NCBI RefSeq assembly: GCF_004795915.1 | Contig: NZ_CP039253.1 | Span: forward strand, 2,790,001 to 2,854,000 | Direction: 5' to 3' | DNA length: 64,000 bases | Source of the DNA: Rhodococcus sp. PAMC28707 | GTDB lineage: Bacteria > Actinomycetota > Actinomycetes > Mycobacteriales > Mycobacteriaceae | Shown here: piece by piece, positions 46,742 through 56,307 of the stretch | Layout of the letters: every line of letters starts with the position of its first letter | How positions within the stretch are numbered: position 1 is the first letter of the stretch | The notes under the pieces: model-generated | What the model was told of the DNA's origin: nothing | Seen by the model: only the letters and a program-made list of their open reading frames with translations | Database searches by the model: none | Made by a program: the position numbers and the translations under genes

Positions 46742-49288
46742 GTGGACAGCTTCACCCCCACAACGAAAACGCAGGCCGCGCTCAGTGCCGCTCTGCAAGC
46801 CGCGTCCGCAGCGGGAAACCCGGATATTCGCCCGTCGCATTTGTTGGTGGCGTTGCTGGACCAAACGGACGGCATCGCCTCGCCCCTGTTGAAGGCCGTC
46901 GGTGTCGACCCGATTGCAGTGCGTACCGAAGCACAAAAATTGGTCGACCGCCTGCCCTCCGCTACAGGCTCGACAACCACTCCGCAGCTCGGACGTGAGG
47001 CGCTTGCGGCCATCACCGCAGCACAGGCACTGGCGACCGAACTGGACGACGAGTACGTCTCCACCGAACATCTGATGGTCGGCCTCGCGACCGGTGGTTC
47101 CGATGTCGCCAACCTCCTCACCGGCCACGGTGCGGGCGCCAACGAGCTGCGTGACGCATTCCAGGCCGTCCGGGGGAGTGCGCGCGTCACCAGCGCCGAT
47201 CCCGAGAGCACCTACCAGGCCCTCGAAAAGTACAGCACCGATCTGACTGCTCAGGCTCGCGAAGGCAAGCTCGATCCGGTCATCGGCCGCGACACCGAGA
47301 TCAGGCGCGTCGTCCAGGTCCTCTCGCGCCGTACCAAGAACAATCCCGTCCTCATCGGCGAGCCCGGTGTCGGCAAGACAGCCATCGTGGAGGGACTTGC
47401 GCAGCGGATCATCGCCGGCGACGTGCCGGAAAGCCTGAAGGGCAAGACCGTGGTGTCGCTCGACCTCGGCTCGATGGTCGCGGGCGCCAAGTTCCGCGGT
47501 GAGTTCGAGGAGCGGCTCAAGGCCGTACTCGACGACATCAAGAACTCGGCCGGACAGATCATCACCTTCATCGACGAGCTGCACACCATCGTCGGCGCAG
47601 GCGCGAGCGGTGAGTCCGCAATGGACGCCGGCAACATGATCAAGCCGATGCTCGCCCGCGGTGAACTGCGACTCGTCGGAGCCACGACACTCGAGGAGTA
47701 CCGCAAGTACATCGAAAAGGATGCCGCCCTCGAACGTCGATTCCAGCAGGTCTACGTCGGCGAACCCTCGGTCGAGGACACCGTCGGAATTTTGCGTGGC
47801 CTCAAGGAACGGTACGAGGTGCACCACGGCGTTCGCATCACCGACTCGGCTCTCGTTGCTGCCGCCACATTGAGCGACCGCTACATCACCGCACGGTTCC
47901 TACCGGACAAGGCAATCGACCTGGTCGACGAGGCTGCGTCGAGGCTGCGCATGGAAATCGACTCGCGACCCGTCGAAATCGACGAGGTGGAACGGTCGGT
48001 TCGTCGGCTCGAGATCGAAGAGATGGCACTCGAGAAGGAAACCGACGACGCGTCGAAAGCTCGGCTCGAGAAGCTACGTGCGGAGTTGGCGGACTCCCAG
48101 GAGAAGCTCAACCAGTTGAGCACCCGCTGGCAGAACGAGAAAACGGCCATCGACTCCGTGCGTGTTCTCAAAGAAGAGCTCGAGAACCTGCGCGGTGAAT
48201 CCGAACGCGCCGAGCGCGACGGCGATCTAGGCAAGGCCGCGGAGTTGCGCTACGGCAGGATCCCGACTCTCGAGAAAGAGCTCGCAGCCAAGACCGAGTC
48301 GACGCCCGCACAGGAAGGGCTCATGCTCAAGGAAGAGGTCGGCCCGGACGACGTCGCCGATGTCGTCGCGGTCTGGACCGGAATTCCCGCAGGCCGGATG
48401 CTCGAGGGTGAGACAGCGAAGTTGCTGCGCATGGAAGACGAGTTGGGTAAGCGTGTCGTCGGCCAGAAAGATGCCGTCCAAGCGGTGTCCGACGCGGTCC
48501 GGCGAGCACGCGCCGGGGTCGCCGATCCGAACCGTCCGACAGGATCGTTCCTGTTCCTCGGTCCGACTGGCGTCGGCAAGACCGAGCTCGCGAAAGCGCT
48601 CGCGGACTTCCTCTTCGACGACGAACGCGCAATGGTTCGCATCGACATGAGCGAGTACAGCGAGAAGCACGCTGTGGCGCGACTGGTCGGCGCACCTCCG
48701 GGTTACGTCGGTTACGAAGCAGGTGGGCAGCTCACCGAAGCAGTCCGCAGGCGTCCGTACACCGTCGTGCTGTTCGACGAGGTCGAGAAGGCGCACCCGG
48801 ACGTCTTCGACATCCTGCTCGCCGTGCTCGACGAGGGCAGGTTGACCGACGGCCAGGGCCGCACGGTCGACTTCCGCAACACCATATTGATCCTCACCTC
48901 GAATCTCGGGGCAGGTGGTGACAAGGATCAGGTCATGGATGCGGTCCGTCGAGCGTTCAAGCCGGAGTTCGTCAACCGCCTCGACGACGTCGTCGTGTTC
49001 GACGCTTTGTCCGAGGAACAGCTCGAGTCGATCGTCGACATCCAGCTCGGCCAATTGGCCAAGCGTCTTGCTGCTCGACGATTGACGCTGGAGGTTTCTC
49101 CGGCGGCGAAGATGTGGCTGGCGTCGCGCGGCTACGACCCCATGTACGGGGCTCGTCCACTGCGCAGGCTGACCCAGCAGGCAATCGGCGATCAGCTTGC
49201 CAAGCTGCTGTTGGCGGGCAAGGTTCGCGACGGCGACGCCGTCTCGGTGGACGTGAATCCCGACGGGGATCAGCTGATCCTGAGCTGA
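46742..49288 (+). CDS. clpB: ATP-dependent disaggregase ClpB
   Basis: Hexameric AAA+ chaperone of 848 residues that resolubilises protein aggregates with DnaK. The N-terminal Clp domain is at 1-145. AAA module 1 has Walker A GEPGVGKT at 206-213, a middle coiled coil (roughly 410-525) follows, and AAA module 2 has GPTGVGKT at 607-614. Full length for the family. The GTG 46742 start follows a ribosome-site-like GTAGGTGACCA. A HspR-type repeat lies 58 bases upstream. The gene neighbourhood matches Mtb clpB (Rv0384c). Confidence 0.96.
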   Translation: MDSFTPTTKTQAALSAALQAASAAGNPDIRPSHLLVALLDQTDGIASPLLKAVGVDPIAVRTEAQKLVDRLPSATGSTTTPQLGREALAAITAAQALATELDDEYVSTEHLMVGLATGGSDVANLLTGHGAGANELRDAFQAVRGSARVTSADPESTYQALEKYSTDLTAQAREGKLDPVIGRDTEIRRVVQVLSRRTKNNPVLIGEPGVGKTAIVEGLAQRIIAGDVPESLKGKTVVSLDLGSMVAGAKFRGEFEERLKAVLDDIKNSAGQIITFIDELHTIVGAGASGESAMDAGNMIKPMLARGELRLVGATTLEEYRKYIEKDAALERRFQQVYVGEPSVEDTVGILRGLKERYEVHHGVRITDSALVAAATLSDRYITARFLPDKAIDLVDEAASRLRMEIDSRPVEIDEVERSVRRLEIEEMALEKETDDASKARLEKLRAELADSQEKLNQLSTRWQNEKTAIDSVRVLKEELENLRGESERAERDGDLGKAAELRYGRIPTLEKELAAKTESTPAQEGLMLKEEVGPDDVADVVAVWTGIPAGRMLEGETAKLLRMEDELGKRVVGQKDAVQAVSDAVRRARAGVADPNRPTGSFLFLGPTGVGKTELAKALADFLFDDERAMVRIDMSEYSEKHAVARLVGAPPGYVGYEAGGQLTEAVRRRPYTVVLFDEVEKAHPDVFDILLAVLDEGRLTDGQGRTVDFRNTILILTSNLGAGGDKDQVMDAVRRAFKPEFVNRLDDVVVFDALSEEQLESIVDIQLGQLAKRLAARRLTLEVSPAAKMWLASRGYDPMYGARPLRRLTQQAIGDQLAKLLLAGKVRDGDAVSVDVNPDGDQLILS

Positions 49289-49310
49289 CGGACGCTTCGC
49301 TGATGGAAGG

Positions 49311-49341
49311 AGGGCCGACCGGATACTTTCCGGTGGGCCCT
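49311..49341 (+). terminator. Putative terminator after clpB
   Basis: Arms AGGGCCGACCGGA and TCCGGTGGGCCCT pair with one mismatch around a five-base TACTT loop, 22 bases after the clpB stop. No T-run follows. Confidence 0.6.
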
Positions 49342-49351
49342 ACTTCGGACG

Positions 49352-49357
49352 TACCCT
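49352..49357 (+). promoter_or_regulatory. Putative -10 box of a leaderless gene
   Basis: TACCCT (TAnnnT) ends seven bases before ATG 49365. No ribosome site is present, so a leaderless start is likely. Confidence 0.45.
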
Positions 49358-49364
49358 CGTGAAC

Positions 49365-50342
49365 ATGACGAATCCGGATGAGCCGCGTGATCGGCCGCAG
49401 GGCAGCGATCGGTCCTGGGCAGATGGCACCGCGAACCCGCCGCCCGAGGGATCCGAGAACGATCAGCCCACCGAGGTCTGGCAACGCCAGCAAAACCAGG
49501 GTGGTCAGCAGTATCAGCAGTACCCGGACTCCCAGCCTTATCCACCGGGTGAGCCTTACCCAGGTACACAGCCCTACCCAGGTTCACAGCCCTACCCAGG
49601 TTCACAGCCTTATCCGACGGGTCAACCGTATCCGGATCAGCCCACTCAGCAGTTCGGCTTTCCACAGTCACAGGTTCAGGGGTACGGGCAGCCCTATCAA
49701 CAGCAGCCGAACCCGACTCAGGCCATGCCCCCGTACGACCCCAACCAGCAGTACGCCGCCAACCAGCAGTACGCGGTGAACCCGGAGCAGTATGGTCAGC
49801 CTCCCGGTTACACGGGGGAGACGCCGGTCGAGGGAGACAAATCTTCGGGTGGTTCCGGCGGTGATTCGTCCAACAAGTGGCTCGTTGCTCTCCTTGCACT
49901 GGCAGTCCTTGCCGTCGTGATACTCGCCGGTATTCTCTTTCTCACCAACCGGTCTTCCGATTCCGAGGTCACTGCGTCGCCCGGAATCACCAGGACGCTG
50001 CCTCAGAGTTCGGCGCCGCTGCCCAGTACACCGGGTCGCGCGCCCGTCGTTCCTTCGGCGCCCGGTGGACTCGTGCCCGGTGGGATTCCGGAGGTCCTCG
50101 GTGGGGCCGGTGCTGCGGTCGGAACCATCACCGCGATCGACGGCGCCACCATCTCGATCAACGGTGTCGACGGAGCTCCGGTCACGGTGACTACGACCCC
50201 GAAAACCGAAGTCATCTCCCTCTCGGGATTCGACCTCTCCGATTTGAAGGTCGGATCCTTGGTCGTCGTCAATGGGGCACCTGTCGAAGGCGGTTCCATC
50301 ACGGCCGAGGTCATCATCGAAGTGCCCAAATTCGGTGGCTGA
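49365..50342 (+). CDS. Membrane protein with Pro/Gln/Tyr-rich cytoplasmic repeats and external beta domain
   Basis: Single-pass protein of 325 residues. Residues about 35-150 are low-complexity, built from QPYPGS-like hexapeptide repeats and NQQYA repeats. A transmembrane helix follows a GGSGGDSSNK linker (WLVALLALAVLAVVILAGIL, about 172-191). The external part has a Pro-rich stalk and a small beta domain of DUF5666 type (GTITAIDGATISINGVDG). ATG 49365 fits the -10 spacing; GTG 49359 is an alternative. Function unknown; similar cytoplasmic repeats are common in actinobacterial envelope proteins. Confidence 0.8.
   Translation: MTNPDEPRDRPQGSDRSWADGTANPPPEGSENDQPTEVWQRQQNQGGQQYQQYPDSQPYPPGEPYPGTQPYPGSQPYPGSQPYPTGQPYPDQPTQQFGFPQSQVQGYGQPYQQQPNPTQAMPPYDPNQQYAANQQYAVNPEQYGQPPGYTGETPVEGDKSSGGSGGDSSNKWLVALLALAVLAVVILAGILFLTNRSSDSEVTASPGITRTLPQSSAPLPSTPGRAPVVPSAPGGLVPGGIPEVLGGAGAAVGTITAIDGATISINGVDGAPVTVTTTPKTEVISLSGFDLSDLKVGSLVVVNGAPVEGGSITAEVIIEVPKFGG
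49541..49625 (+). repeat. Tandem 18-base coding repeats
   Basis: Repeats of CAGCCCTACCCAGGTTCA and close variants encode the QPYPGS/T units of the surrounding gene. The copies are nearly identical in DNA, suggesting recent slippage. Confidence 0.8.
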
Positions 50343-50400
50343 ACCCTCCCGGCTCCATCGACGCAGGCACCCCAACCAGCACGCTATAAGGTGATCACCG

Positions 50401-51231
50401 ATGACGGTAATGTGGTTCGGACTAGCAGTGATTGCGCTCGCGGGTGCGGTCGCCCTTCTCTATGTCGATCGATCGCGCCGCGACCAGCTCGGGCGAGTTC
50501 GACAGATGTGGGCGAAGGCCCAGGGCTATACGTACGCCCCGACGGATGATCAACTGATCTCGCACTTCCATCGGGCGGCGCTGGCCAAACTCGACGATGC
50601 GATTGCTCTCGACGTCGTCCGAGGCGTGCGCAGGGGCGAGAAGTTCGTGCTGTTCGACGTCGAGGAGACTTCGACCATCGTGGCAGTCAAGCGTCCCGTC
50701 GGGTCCGACGTCGATATCGATCTTCGTCTCAAGTCGACTCCGCCTCCGCGTGAGAAGGACATGCAGTTGCTCGGGGCGATCGGCCCGCGCGTCGTGTTCG
50801 CCACCGATATCGAAATCGCTCGCCGGGTCTGCGACCAGCGCATGGCGGCCTTCACCGAGTCCGTCCCGGCACACGTGTCGTTGCTGTGGAGCGAAAGCGA
50901 ATGGGCGCTGGGGTCGGTGCCGCTGAGCAGCACGGGTCGTGATTGGGACGCCGCTATCGACGCCGTGGCCAGACTGTCGGGACTTCTCCACGTGCTGCCG
51001 CCCGTCCGGAACCGCCAGGCAGCCCCCCGACCCGACGTGCCGCGTCGCCGCCCCGACATCGACGCGGGCGGGCATGCGCCGAACCGTCCGCAGGCACCCG
51101 CACCCGCACCCACACCCGCCGCCCGGCAGGCTCCGCGCCCGCCCGTATCCGCACCCGTGGACCCGCCGCGACGCCCGAGTGGCCCGACCCCGATCAATCG
51201 CGATGCAGAACGGCGTCGACGCGAGTCCTGA
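50401..51231 (+). CDS. Membrane-anchored protein with proline-rich tail
   Basis: Protein of 276 residues. An N-terminal helix (5-22, FGLAVIALAGAVALLYVD) is followed by a charged soluble domain to about 200 and a Pro/Arg/Ala-rich C-terminal tail of about 75 residues. No motif is recognised. Position between clpB and pyrE matches the unknown gene Rv0383c of Mtb as I remember it. ATG 50401 follows AAGG by nine bases. The domain may be cytoplasmic given the basic residues after the helix. Confidence 0.75.
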   Translation: MTVMWFGLAVIALAGAVALLYVDRSRRDQLGRVRQMWAKAQGYTYAPTDDQLISHFHRAALAKLDDAIALDVVRGVRRGEKFVLFDVEETSTIVAVKRPVGSDVDIDLRLKSTPPPREKDMQLLGAIGPRVVFATDIEIARRVCDQRMAAFTESVPAHVSLLWSESEWALGSVPLSSTGRDWDAAIDAVARLSGLLHVLPPVRNRQAAPRPDVPRRRPDIDAGGHAPNRPQAPAPAPTPAARQAPRPPVSAPVDPPRRPSGPTPINRDAERRRRES

Positions 51232-51270
51232 GGACCGATGATCGATCGGAACGACGCCGGGTTCTTTCAA

Positions 51271-51289
51271 GACGCCATCAAGTGGCGTC
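51271..51289 (+). terminator. Possible weak terminator
   Basis: GACGCCA/TGGCGTC hairpin with a five-base loop in the gap before the SDR gene. A T-rich patch lies before, not after it, so support is modest. Confidence 0.4.
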
Positions 51290-51310
51290 GAGCAGATAGC
51301 CTTCACGTCT

Positions 51311-52123
51311 ATGACTGCTGAGTCGATCGAACCTGTGTCCGCACCCGCATCGCGCCCCGTCGCGCTAGTCACCGGTCCTACTTCGGGACTCGGCGGCGAA
51401 TTTGCACGTCATCTGGCATCGCGTGGCTACGACCTCGTGCTCGTCGCTCGCAACGAGTTGAAGCTGCGAGCCCTCGCCGACGATCTGCGCGTCGGATTCG
51501 GTGCGAACTCGGAGATCATTGCCGCGGATCTGGCAACCTCGGCTGGGCGTGAGGCCGTGATCGCGCGTTTGGAACTGGGCGTCGAGTATCTGGTCAACAA
51601 CGCGGGCTTCGGTACCTCGGGTGAATTCTGGACCGCGGACCCCGAACTGCTGCAGTCGCAGTTGGACGTCAATGTCACCTCCGTCATGCACTTCACCCGA
51701 GCAGCGCTTCCGTCGATGGTTGCCGCGGCCAAGGGCACAGTGATCAACGTTGCGAGTGTTGCCGGCTTGTTGGCCGGACGAGGCTCCACCTACTCGGCGT
51801 CGAAGGCATACGTCATCTCGTTCTCCGAAGGATTGTCCGGTGGTCTCGCCGGCACCGGTGTTCAGATCCAAGCCCTGTGCCCTGGTTTCATCAAGACCGA
51901 GTTCCATCAGCGGGCGGGTATCGAAATGTCCTCGATCCCGAGATTCATGTGGTTGAGCGTCGAGCAGGTCGTGCAGACCTCTATGAAGGATCTGGACAAG
52001 GGCAAGGTCATCAGCATTCCTGGCGCACAGTACAAAGTACTGACGGCCGTCGGCAGCAAGGTGCCCAAAAGTGCGGTCCGGAAGCTGACCAACCTTGTCG
52101 GGCGAGGACGCGGACGGACCTAA
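51311..52123 (+). CDS. Short-chain dehydrogenase/reductase
   Basis: SDR of 270 residues. NADP-type motif TGPTSGLGGEFA, a basic residue after strand 2 (VARNELKL), NNAGFGTSGEF, catalytic Ser in VASVAGLLAG and Tyr/Lys in YSASKAYV are visible. Resembles the DltE/YqjQ-like actinobacterial group. TAGCCT lies eight bases before ATG 51311, suggesting a leaderless or very short leader. Substrate unknown. It overlaps the longest possible frame of the next gene. Confidence 0.85.
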   Translation: MTAESIEPVSAPASRPVALVTGPTSGLGGEFARHLASRGYDLVLVARNELKLRALADDLRVGFGANSEIIAADLATSAGREAVIARLELGVEYLVNNAGFGTSGEFWTADPELLQSQLDVNVTSVMHFTRAALPSMVAAAKGTVINVASVAGLLAGRGSTYSASKAYVISFSEGLSGGLAGTGVQIQALCPGFIKTEFHQRAGIEMSSIPRFMWLSVEQVVQTSMKDLDKGKVISIPGAQYKVLTAVGSKVPKSAVRKLTNLVGRGRGRT

Positions 52124-52184
52124 TTCGCGCGACGCGGGCGAGCCTGCGGGCGTGTCGGGCCGAACACCGATAAATTCATACCTC

Positions 52185-52760
52185 GTGACTGTTTTTGTGG
52201 TTCTTGCGATCCTCGTACTCGTTCTCCTTGCCTACACGGCGAGCCTCGAACGGCGGGTTCGCCGCTATACCTCGCGTACCGCGGCGAGTCGATATCTCGT
52301 GACCGTCGAACTCGATCGCCGTCACGTTCAGCTGGAGCCGTTCATCGCTGCCGTCGAGTCCTCGGGGCTCGATCCGAAAACAGTTCGTGCCCTGGTCGGT
52401 GCTCGATCGTGGTCCAAAGCGGTCCGCGAGCGCGAACTGGGTCTCAACACACAGGCTGCCGCGGAGAATGCGCTGTCCGCCGCAGTGCACTCGGTGCTCG
52501 CGGAATCGGACATGCATCCCACGCTCAAGACCAGTTGGGCCTTCCAAGGTCCCGCCGGGGATCTGGAGACGACCGAGAAGCGGATCGCAGGCGCAGTGCG
52601 GGTGTACAACGACAACGCATATCGACTCTCGCTGGCGCGTACGACTTTTCCGTCGAGGCTGGTAGCGAAAGCGTTGAAGGTGCCGGATCCGGAACCGTTC
52701 GTCGAGCATGCCGCGTCGGCCGGTGAACAACCGGAGGACTTGCCCGCGCAGCTTGCCTGA
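52185..52760 (+). CDS. LemA family protein
   Basis: Membrane-anchored protein of 191 residues: an N-terminal helix (TVFVVLAILVLVLLAYTASL) and a helical-bundle domain ending with YNDNAYRLSLARTTFPSRLV followed by ALKVPDPEPF, the LemA C-terminal signature. GTG 52185 is preferred because LemA proteins begin just before the helix and a TAAATT box lies eight bases upstream; GTG 52152 and TTG 52095 are alternatives, the last overlapping the SDR gene. Family function poorly defined. Confidence 0.75.
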   Translation: MTVFVVLAILVLVLLAYTASLERRVRRYTSRTAASRYLVTVELDRRHVQLEPFIAAVESSGLDPKTVRALVGARSWSKAVRERELGLNTQAAAENALSAAVHSVLAESDMHPTLKTSWAFQGPAGDLETTEKRIAGAVRVYNDNAYRLSLARTTFPSRLVAKALKVPDPEPFVEHAASAGEQPEDLPAQLA

Positions 52761-52824
52761 TCCTCTGTCGGTCGAGCGACGCGGAGTCGGTAGATTCTTC
52801 GGAGACGACCGAAGGGATTTCTCC

Positions 52825-53373
52825 ATGGCCATCAGCGCCGACAATGCCGAGCGGGCCGAACTGGCCGGGCTCGTACGTGAACTTGCCATCGTCCACGGCA
52901 AGGTGACGTTGTCCTCGGGGAAAGAGGCCGACTACTACGTCGACCTACGCCGTGCGACGCTCCACCACCGAGCGAGCGCGCTGATCGGTTCGTTGATGCG
53001 CGAACTGGTCGCGGATTGGGATTTCGACTCGGTCGGCGGGTTGACGATGGGCGCCGATCCCGTTGCGTTCGCAGTCATGCATGCGCCGGGTCGTCCGATC
53101 GACGCGTTCGTCGTGCGGAAGGCTGCGAAGGCGCACGGAATGCAGCGCCAGATCGAAGGACCCGACATTGTCGGCAAGCGCGTGTTGGTTGTCGAAGACA
53201 CCACAACCACCGGCAATTCGCCACTTACTGCCGTCGCTGCGCTGCGGGAGGCGGGTGCGACGGTCGTCGGAGTTGCCACCGTGGTGGACAGGGCAACTGG
53301 TGCGGACGACGTCATTGCCGCCGAGGGGCTCGAGTATCGTTCGCTCCTCGGACTGGGAGATCTAGGGCTGTAG
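52825..53373 (+). CDS. pyrE: Orotate phosphoribosyltransferase
   Basis: Converts orotate and PRPP to OMP in pyrimidine synthesis. It is 182 residues long, with the PRPP loop VLVVEDTTTTGNS at 120-132, KEADYYVDLRR at 33-43 and VGGLTMGADPVA at 70-81. ATG 52825 gives the standard N-terminus and follows GAAGGG. Close to clpB as in Mtb (Rv0382c). Convergent with the sortase-like gene, 15 bases apart. Confidence 0.95.
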   Translation: MAISADNAERAELAGLVRELAIVHGKVTLSSGKEADYYVDLRRATLHHRASALIGSLMRELVADWDFDSVGGLTMGADPVAFAVMHAPGRPIDAFVVRKAAKAHGMQRQIEGPDIVGKRVLVVEDTTTTGNSPLTAVAALREAGATVVGVATVVDRATGADDVIAAEGLEYRSLLGLGDLGL

Positions 53374-53388
53374 GGCCTCGGTTTTCAG

Positions 53389-53988
53389 CTATTGCAACTG
53401 CGCCACCACGATGAAGTTGTCGTTCGTCGGTTCGCCGCCGCGCACGTCGCAGTTCGCGAGGATCAACCTTCCCGGCACCGAGCGGCGAAGGTCGTTGTCG
53501 CCCAGTAGTGAACCCTTCGGCAGTGGGCCGACGCTTTCCACTGCGTACTCGAGAACCCCGTTGGGGGTATCGAGTACGACTCGGTCGCCCGGCTGTGCGA
53601 CGCCGAGCGCCTTGAAAGGTGCGTCCTTCTTCGAATAGTTGTGGCCCACAACCACTACGGTCTGTTGCGCATCGGTCCCCGGTAGCCCGCTCTCGGCCCA
53701 CCATGCAGGTCGCTCGTCGACAGGATTCAGTACCTGCCCGCTGTCTCCTCCGCGGAAGAGGCCGTCGGGATTGACCGGGCTGCTCATGTAGGTGACGCCG
53801 TCGGACGATCGCAGTTCGATGGCGTCGGGCTGGGCCGGATCGACGACCGCGGCAGTCGGTGAAGGCGCAGAAATCTGCGCCTCCACCGACTCCCCGCTGG
53901 GGCTGATCACGTCGGAACCGTCACTTGCGCAACCGGATACAGCGATGAGCAGGGCCGCGGTAGTAACCCAGATGGATCTACGAAGCAT
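53389..53988 (-). CDS. Sortase-like lipoprotein (class F-like)
   Basis: Protein of 199 residues. The N-terminus has a lipobox (AVSGC, Cys20), so it should be membrane-anchored by lipid. The sortase fold is indicated by VVVVGHNYSK (His116) and LILANCDV (Cys180). The Arg expected some ten residues after the Cys (RDN in relatives) reads NDN at 189-191, so the third catalytic residue seems lost or shifted. Its ATG lies 11 bases inside the end of the preceding surface-protein gene, so they are co-translated. Expected role: attaching or processing that protein; activity not certain. Confidence 0.75.
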   Translation of the reverse strand: MLRRSIWVTTAALLIAVSGCASDGSDVISPSGESVEAQISAPSPTAAVVDPAQPDAIELRSSDGVTYMSSPVNPDGLFRGGDSGQVLNPVDERPAWWAESGLPGTDAQQTVVVVGHNYSKKDAPFKALGVAQPGDRVVLDTPNGVLEYAVESVGPLPKGSLLGDNDLRRSVPGRLILANCDVRGGEPTNDNFIVVAQLQ

Positions 53989-55765
53989 CGGCACCGTTGC
54001 GGCGACGCAGGTACAGTCCGCCACCGACCGCGGCCACGGCGACGACTCCGACACCGGCAAGGATCGCCGGAAGAGTGTTGGAGTCGGAAGAACCGCTCGA
54101 CGCCGAATCGCCCAGTGCAAGATCGACGGCAGGCAATTCACCGGCAACCGTCATGACGCCCTGGTCGTTCGTGGTGAAGTAGTCGGCGACTGTGAAGGAA
54201 CCGTCCTCGTTGAAGACACCGATCAGTTCGACGCCGGTCTCATCGACGACCACGGTGGTCTCGTCGACCTTGGTGCTGTCGACCTCGTCGTGAGCGGTGC
54301 CGCCCAGGTTGATGGTCAAGCTGAGCTTCGGGCCACTGGCGGCGAGGTCGGCGGCCTTCTTCTTCAGGTCTGCTTCGGCCTTGGCTGCGGTCTCGGCGGC
54401 GGTCTTGGCCGTTGCAGCCTCGGCCTTCGCTGCGGTCACTGCCTCGGCTTTGGTCTTTGCGTCTGCTTCCGCGGTGGCCGCGGTGGCTGCGAGCGCGTCG
54501 GCCTTCTCCGTCGCGGCGGTGGCGTCTGCTCTTGCCTTGGTGAGCGCAGCGGCTGCTGCGGTCGCTTTTGCTTCCAGATCGGCGACGTTGTCACCGGCGG
54601 TTGCGGCAGCTTCGGCTGCAGCTGTTGCTTCGGCCTCCGCTGTCTTCAGATCTGCCGCGGCCTTGGTTGCGGCGGCCCGTGCTTCCTCGGCGGCCTTGGT
54701 TGCCGCAGCGGCCTCGTCCGAGCTCGCCCCAGCGGCGGCTTCGAGTTCTGTTGCTCTGGCGTCTGCAGCGGCAGACGCTTCTGCAGTCGCTCTGGCCTCG
54801 ACGGCCAGTGACGCCGAGCGGGCTGCGGTAGCCACTGCCGCGCGGACTGCTGCGGTCACCTTCGCGAGGTTGAACTTCTTGAACGCTTCTTCGACGGCGG
54901 CCACGGACTCGCGCAATTCCGTCGTCGACTTGTCGAAGTCGGCTTGTGCAGTCAACGCGATTTCTGCTTTCGCGTCGGCCTCTGCCCGTGCTTCGGCGGC
55001 GGCTGCGACGGCGTCGGGGTCACCGGCTGCGGCTGCGGCGGCCTCTAGGTCGGTTGCCTTCTTCTCGGCGGCCGCGGCTTCTGTCTTCGCTTTATCAGCG
55101 GCAGTCTTCGTTTCGGTAACCTTGGCATCCAACGTTGCTTTGTCGTTCTTGGCTGCGGTGGCTGCGGCGGAGGCGGCGATGCTGGCAATGTTGGCCGCTT
55201 CCGCTGCCTTCGTCGCGTCGGTCGCGCTCAGTGCGGCGCCTGCGGCATCGAGCTCGGCTTTGGCTGCGGCGGTGTTCGAGGCTGCTGCTGCGGCGACGGC
55301 TGCGTCGTAGCGAGTCTGGGCGGCGACCGAGGCTTCCGCGGCGGCCTTGCTGGCGATCTCGGCGTCGGCGAGCGCCTTCTTCTCCGCTTCGGAGAGCTGC
55401 GGGACGACGGTGACGTCGATTGTCGCGGTGCCGTCTTCGTTGATGACTACGCCGGCCGTGACCTGAGGCAGTGGGCGCTCGGCGGACGGTGCCTCGAGAG
55501 GAACGATCGGTCCGACCTCGGCGGCGTCACCCTCGTTGGCCGCAGGAACGGCGGCGTTGGGCACCACGCTCTCGGATGCGCTCTCGCCGGTATCCGGGGC
55601 CGTTTCGTCGGTCGGTGTCGTCTCTTCGCTGACGCTGGGAGGTGTAGTCGAATCGTCCTGGGCGTAGGCGATGCCGGGTGCGGCGACCGTCAACGACATT
55701 GCGACTACCGCGCCGGCCGCGGCAATGCGGGCACGCCGAGACCGAGAGATCGATTTGTGCGACAT
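53978..55765 (-). CDS. Secreted alanine-rich coiled-coil surface protein
   Basis: Precursor of 595 residues. A signal peptide (RRARIAAAGAVVAMSLTVAA, cleavage near AYA-35) is followed by a Thr/Ser/Glu/Pro-rich segment to about 100. A very long Ala/Lys/Glu/Thr coiled coil spans about 124-476, then a beta-rich domain (480-550), a Ser/Gly linker, LPAIL at 565-569, one hydrophobic helix and LRRRNGADAS at the end. This resembles a cell-wall sorting signal but lacks a standard LPxTG. ATG 55765 gives the signal peptide. Coupled to the sortase-like gene. Function unknown; adhesin or stalk-like spacer possible. Confidence 0.8.
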   Translation of the reverse strand: MSHKSISRSRRARIAAAGAVVAMSLTVAAPGIAYAQDDSTTPPSVSEETTPTDETAPDTGESASESVVPNAAVPAANEGDAAEVGPIVPLEAPSAERPLPQVTAGVVINEDGTATIDVTVVPQLSEAEKKALADAEIASKAAAEASVAAQTRYDAAVAAAAASNTAAAKAELDAAGAALSATDATKAAEAANIASIAASAAATAAKNDKATLDAKVTETKTAADKAKTEAAAAEKKATDLEAAAAAAGDPDAVAAAAEARAEADAKAEIALTAQADFDKSTTELRESVAAVEEAFKKFNLAKVTAAVRAAVATAARSASLAVEARATAEASAAADARATELEAAAGASSDEAAAATKAAEEARAAATKAAADLKTAEAEATAAAEAAATAGDNVADLEAKATAAAAALTKARADATAATEKADALAATAATAEADAKTKAEAVTAAKAEAATAKTAAETAAKAEADLKKKAADLAASGPKLSLTINLGGTAHDEVDSTKVDETTVVVDETGVELIGVFNEDGSFTVADYFTTNDQGVMTVAGELPAVDLALGDSASSGSSDSNTLPAILAGVGVVAVAAVGGGLYLRRRNGADAS

Positions 55766-56307
55766 ATATGTGGAGCCCTTCAGTCGGTAGCGGTCTGAGC
55801 CGCTGTATTTCCGCCCCGACACGGAATTTAGGTTAGTGAGACATGCATACGAGCGTTCCAAGACCGTAACGGACCTGACGGTCTTCAAAGCTTTACTTCC
55901 GGTTTGGTTATCGAAGTGTTACGTGTGGGACGTCTGTGACTGAAGTGGTTTGGGTGGCTGAGCTGCGGCGATGGTCGACTGTGATTTCCGTACCTCGTAG
56001 ATGCGGCGGCGAGGGTGGACATGCCGATCCGCGCAGCTACCGGCAGCATCAGGATCAGCAGGGTGAAGTCGGTGGTCTTTATGGTGGGCTGAGTGCCGTC
56101 CGAGCGGCGAACCAGTGGGTTCCGCTCGGCAAGATGAGGTGACCGGGGCGTCCCGGCGTGCTCTGCATGCTTTCGGCGCATCGTAATCCCCACGTGTTCT
56201 CTCGCGCGTCCAACTATCACCATGACAACCCTGGGCCTGCGATCGAGCATTCAAGGTCGGCATCACATATCTGCTCAGCTCAACCGACGATGGAGGAAAC
56301 AAGTCCG
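55766..56307. other. Long intergenic region between divergent genes
   Basis: About 540 bases with no convincing coding frame. TAACCT and TTGGAA on the minus strand could be promoter elements of the surface-protein gene. A short inverted repeat AGACCGT/ACGGTCT lies at 55861-55884. Short open frames on both strands lack ribosome sites and recognisable protein features. Confidence 0.5.

Noticed and set aside
53792..55310. Plus-strand open frames of 337-339 codons, one Ala-rich and one Gly/Cys-rich
   Set aside because: They are mirror images of the repetitive minus-strand coiled-coil gene, which has signal peptide, membrane anchor and a coupled partner.
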